Origin: an uncultured Nitrosopumilaceae archaeon
GTDB taxonomy: Archaea; Thermoproteota; Nitrososphaeria; Nitrososphaerales; Nitrosopumilaceae
NCBI GenBank assembly: GCA_937875805.1
Contig: CALFHG010000081.1
Coordinates: 1-7,564, forward strand
Length of the DNA: 7,564 bases
Reading direction: 5' to 3'
Position 1 is the first letter of the stretch, and each line of letters starts with the position of its first letter. The translations under genes were made by a program, and so were the position numbers. The notes beneath the pieces are model-generated. The model was not told where the DNA came from. It saw only the letters and a program-made list of their open reading frames with translations, and made no database searches. This document shows, one piece after another, positions 5,949 through 7,564 of the stretch.

Positions 5949-6160
5949 TATTTTCTCATTGCATCTATTTGACCAGAAGTTACCCAGTCAAGTAGTTCAG
6001 CTGAAGAAGGATTAAGGTCTGCTTTTTTATTCATCAGATTGTTAACCCAGATCCAGTTAATTTGGTTTAGAAGTACTTTGTTTCCTTCATCGCCTGCACG
6101 AGTTTTTGCTACGACAGCTTGATCTTGTTGAGCTATCCATTCGTCATAGGTTCGTCCCAT
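5948..6160 (-). CDS. Small conserved-looking protein of unknown function (70 residues)
   Basis: I do not recognise this protein. It is 70 residues long, soluble and probably helical, with four tryptophans (MGRTYDEWIAQQDQ at the N-terminus, INWIWVNNLMNKK at 34-46, LLDWVTSGQI at 56-65), no cysteines and no signal peptide or membrane span. The evidence that it is a real gene is contextual: a TATA box at the leaderless distance before its ATG, a hairpin/T-tract terminator right after its stop, and codon use similar to the neighbouring ferredoxin. The self-contained promoter and terminator indicate a single-gene transcript that may be well expressed. The tryptophan-rich helices could serve protein-protein contact, but nothing shows a partner or a reaction. 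Confidence 0.75.
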   Translation of the reverse strand: MGRTYDEWIAQQDQAVVAKTRAGDEGNKVLLNQINWIWVNNLMNKKADLNPSSAELLDWVTSGQIDAMRK

Positions 6161-6183
6161 GAGAAACGAATCTTAGCTTACAC

Positions 6184-6191
6184 TAATTAAA
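6184..6191 (-). promoter_or_regulatory. Probable TATA box for the 70-residue gene
   Basis: On the minus strand this reads TTTAATTA, 24-31 bases before the ATG at 6160. It is the best TATA match in the 113-base divergent gap and is preceded by purine-rich sequence (CAAAAG), possibly a BRE. No Shine-Dalgarno sequence precedes the ATG, consistent with leaderless translation. Confidence 0.6.
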
Positions 6192-6242
6192 GCTTTTGTA
6201 GATTCCATGATAGGCATAATGATCGGATCCACCCTAAGAAGG

Positions 6243-6248
6243 TTTTAA
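6243..6248 (+). promoter_or_regulatory. Possible TATA box for the aCPSF2 gene
   Basis: TTTTAA lies 26-31 bases before the TTG at 6274. It is a weaker match than the boxes of the neighbouring genes, and the AT-rich stretch after it (ATAAAAATTCATTTTAATT) makes the exact position uncertain. Confidence 0.4.
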
Positions 6249-6273
6249 CGTAGATAAAAATTCATTTTAATTC

Positions 6274-7539
6274 TTGGATGTTAAAGTTTTAGGAGCTGCA
6301 AATGAAGTTGGCAGATCGGGTTTTTTAGTTAATTGTAATGGGACAAAATTATTACTTGATTATGGGGTAATGTTTGGACGAAGAGGCTCACCACCAAAAT
6401 ACCCTCTACATGTAAAACCTAAAGATCTAGATGCAATTATTATCACTCATGCCCATTTAGATCATTCAGGTAATGTTCCATCACTTTTTGTAAGTGGAAA
6501 TACAGACGTTTACGCCACACCCCCAACATTTGATCTTTCAAAATTATTAATCAATGACATGTTAAAAATTGAAAAAAATGCACATCCATTTGATTTACCT
6601 GAATTAAATAATATGATGAAAAATGCCAAAGAGATAGGATTTAAACAAAAAGTAACCAAAGGAAATGCAACTTTTGAATTCAGAGAATCAGGACATGTGA
6701 TTGGTGGAAGTACTGTATTAGTAGAATCAGAGGGAAAACGATTATTCTATACAGGTGACATTAAAACAAATGGCTCAAGGATGCTTCGAGAGATGGATAT
6801 GGATATAGGGGAAATTGATATGCTGATCACTGAGAGCACTTATGCAAAAACAGAGCAAAAACCAAGAATAGAATCAGAAACGGAATTGATAGAATTTGCA
6901 AATGAAGTAATGGATAGGAAAGGAATATTATTTATCCCATCATTTTCAGTTGAACGTTCTCAAGAGATTGCTTGTATTTTACGAAGTGCAAATTTCAAAC
7001 ACAAAATCATAATGGATGGAATGGCACTAAAAGTAAATGAAATAATGTTTAAGCATCCAGAATATCTAAGAGATCCCAAAGTATTTTCTGAAGCAATCAA
7101 GAGTGCAACTGCAATAAGAGAACATGCAGAAAGAAAACGTGCAATGGGTGAACCGTGTGTTGTAATATCCCCAGCTGGTATGTTAGTTGGAGGAAACGCT
7201 GTATATTATTTGCAAGAATTATCTTTTAATAATAAAAATGGAATAGCCCTAGTATCTTATCAAGGAGAAGGCACCCCAGGTAAAAAATTACTAGATACAG
7301 GAATGGTTTCAACCAGAGGTAAAGATCTCAAGGTTCAAGCAGAAGTTAAACAGTTTCAATTTTCAGGACATGCAGACAAAAAAGAATTGTTTGACATGAT
7401 TAAAAAAATAAAAGGAAATCCAAAAGTATGGACAGTACACGGAGATTCTGAATCATGTAAGATGTTTGCACAAGAAATTCATGAAAAATTCGGTTTTGAA
7501 ACACATGCACCAGTAGTTAATGATGAAATAACTGTCTGA
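6274..7539 (+). CDS. Beta-CASP metallo-beta-lactamase ribonuclease, aCPSF2 type
   Basis: A 421-residue zinc-dependent RNase of the metallo-beta-lactamase/beta-CASP superfamily. Archaeal members act as endonucleases and/or 5'-3' exonucleases in RNA maturation and decay. Motifs: HAHLDH (59-64, motif 2), SGHVIGG (139-145, H141, motif 3), TGDI (160-163, D162, motif 4), TEST (186-189, E187, beta-CASP motif A), the beta-CASP insert (about 190-360), SGHAD (364-368, H366, motif B) and VHGD (388-391, H389, motif C). It lacks the N-terminal KH domains of aCPSF1, and the LGAANEVGRSGFLV start is like aCPSF2 proteins, so aCPSF2 is favoured over aRNase J. The start must be TTG 6274: an in-frame TAA lies two codons upstream (6268-6270), and the first internal Met is residue 33. 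All catalytic residues are present. Confidence 0.93.
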   Translation: MDVKVLGAANEVGRSGFLVNCNGTKLLLDYGVMFGRRGSPPKYPLHVKPKDLDAIIITHAHLDHSGNVPSLFVSGNTDVYATPPTFDLSKLLINDMLKIEKNAHPFDLPELNNMMKNAKEIGFKQKVTKGNATFEFRESGHVIGGSTVLVESEGKRLFYTGDIKTNGSRMLREMDMDIGEIDMLITESTYAKTEQKPRIESETELIEFANEVMDRKGILFIPSFSVERSQEIACILRSANFKHKIIMDGMALKVNEIMFKHPEYLRDPKVFSEAIKSATAIREHAERKRAMGEPCVVISPAGMLVGGNAVYYLQELSFNNKNGIALVSYQGEGTPGKKLLDTGMVSTRGKDLKVQAEVKQFQFSGHADKKELFDMIKKIKGNPKVWTVHGDSESCKMFAQEIHEKFGFETHAPVVNDEITV

Positions 7540-7540
7540 G

Positions 7541-7564
7541 ATGCAAAATAGTTATACAATAAAT
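7541..7564 (+). CDS. Possible start of the next gene (partial, 8 codons)
   Basis: An ATG one base after the aCPSF2 stop codon opens a frame that stays open to the window edge (MQNSYTIN). Such tight spacing is typical of a downstream gene in the same operon. Eight codons are too few to identify a product, there is no clear ribosome binding site, and the open frame could be chance. Confidence 0.3.

Noticed and set aside
6161..6273. Divergent gap checked for a small RNA gene or operator palindrome
   Set aside because: Beyond the two TATA-like boxes I saw only short partial repeats (for example near the GGATCC at 6225-6230), nothing above chance.
1..7564. CRISPR arrays, tRNA genes, insertion sequences, attachment sites
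   Set aside because: No repeated units, no tRNA-like stems with a T-loop motif, no transposase or integrase motifs and no terminal inverted repeats were seen; the window is packed with housekeeping genes.

Overview
This window looks like a piece of chromosome from an ammonia-oxidising archaeon of the Nitrososphaerota (Thaumarchaeota), most like Nitrosopumilus. It is AT-rich with short intergenic gaps. Kae1 and Bud32 are encoded by separate genes, and there is an archaeal tRNA-guanine transglycosylase, a Fap7-type kinase and a beta-CASP nuclease of the aCPSF2 type. Several genes have a TATA-like box 24 to 33 bases before the start codon and no convincing ribosome binding site, which suggests leaderless mRNAs. 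The genus is an inference from protein features; no search was run.

Left part (1-3309). This is mainly a minus-strand cluster, read right to left: a YchF-like GTPase, Kae1, then Bud32 and a Ham1/RdgB-type XTP/dITP pyrophosphatase that runs off the left edge. A small plus-strand gene with a GRAM/PH-like pattern (808-1134) lies between kae1 and bud32. Kae1 and Bud32 are the catalytic and kinase subunits of KEOPS, which makes t6A37 on tRNA.

Middle (3310-5465). A divergent promoter region leads into two plus-strand genes: a Fap7/AK6-type NTPase and archaeosine tRNA-guanine transglycosylase (tgtA). The transglycosylase starts with TTG and appears to lack the usual C-terminal PUA domain.

Right part (5466-7564). 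Two small minus-strand genes, a two-cluster ferredoxin and a 70-residue protein of unknown function, each have their own promoter. The ferredoxin promoter has a perfect 8+8 palindrome upstream, and a hairpin plus T-rich tract follows the 70-residue gene. Diverging from them is the plus-strand gene for an aCPSF2-type nuclease, again starting with TTG. One base after its stop there may be the start of another gene.

The common theme is tRNA modification, ribosome-linked GTPase/ATPase functions and RNA processing, with the ferredoxin and the 70-residue protein as exceptions. I see no mobile element, CRISPR array, tRNA, rRNA or defence system. Nothing here is clearly a new system. The points most worth a second look are the Asp-for-Cys ferredoxin motif, the palindrome before its promoter, the His in the Fap7 Walker A motif, the lack of a PUA domain in TgtA, and three genes forced to start at TTG. 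No stretch longer than about 145 bases is without a gene.
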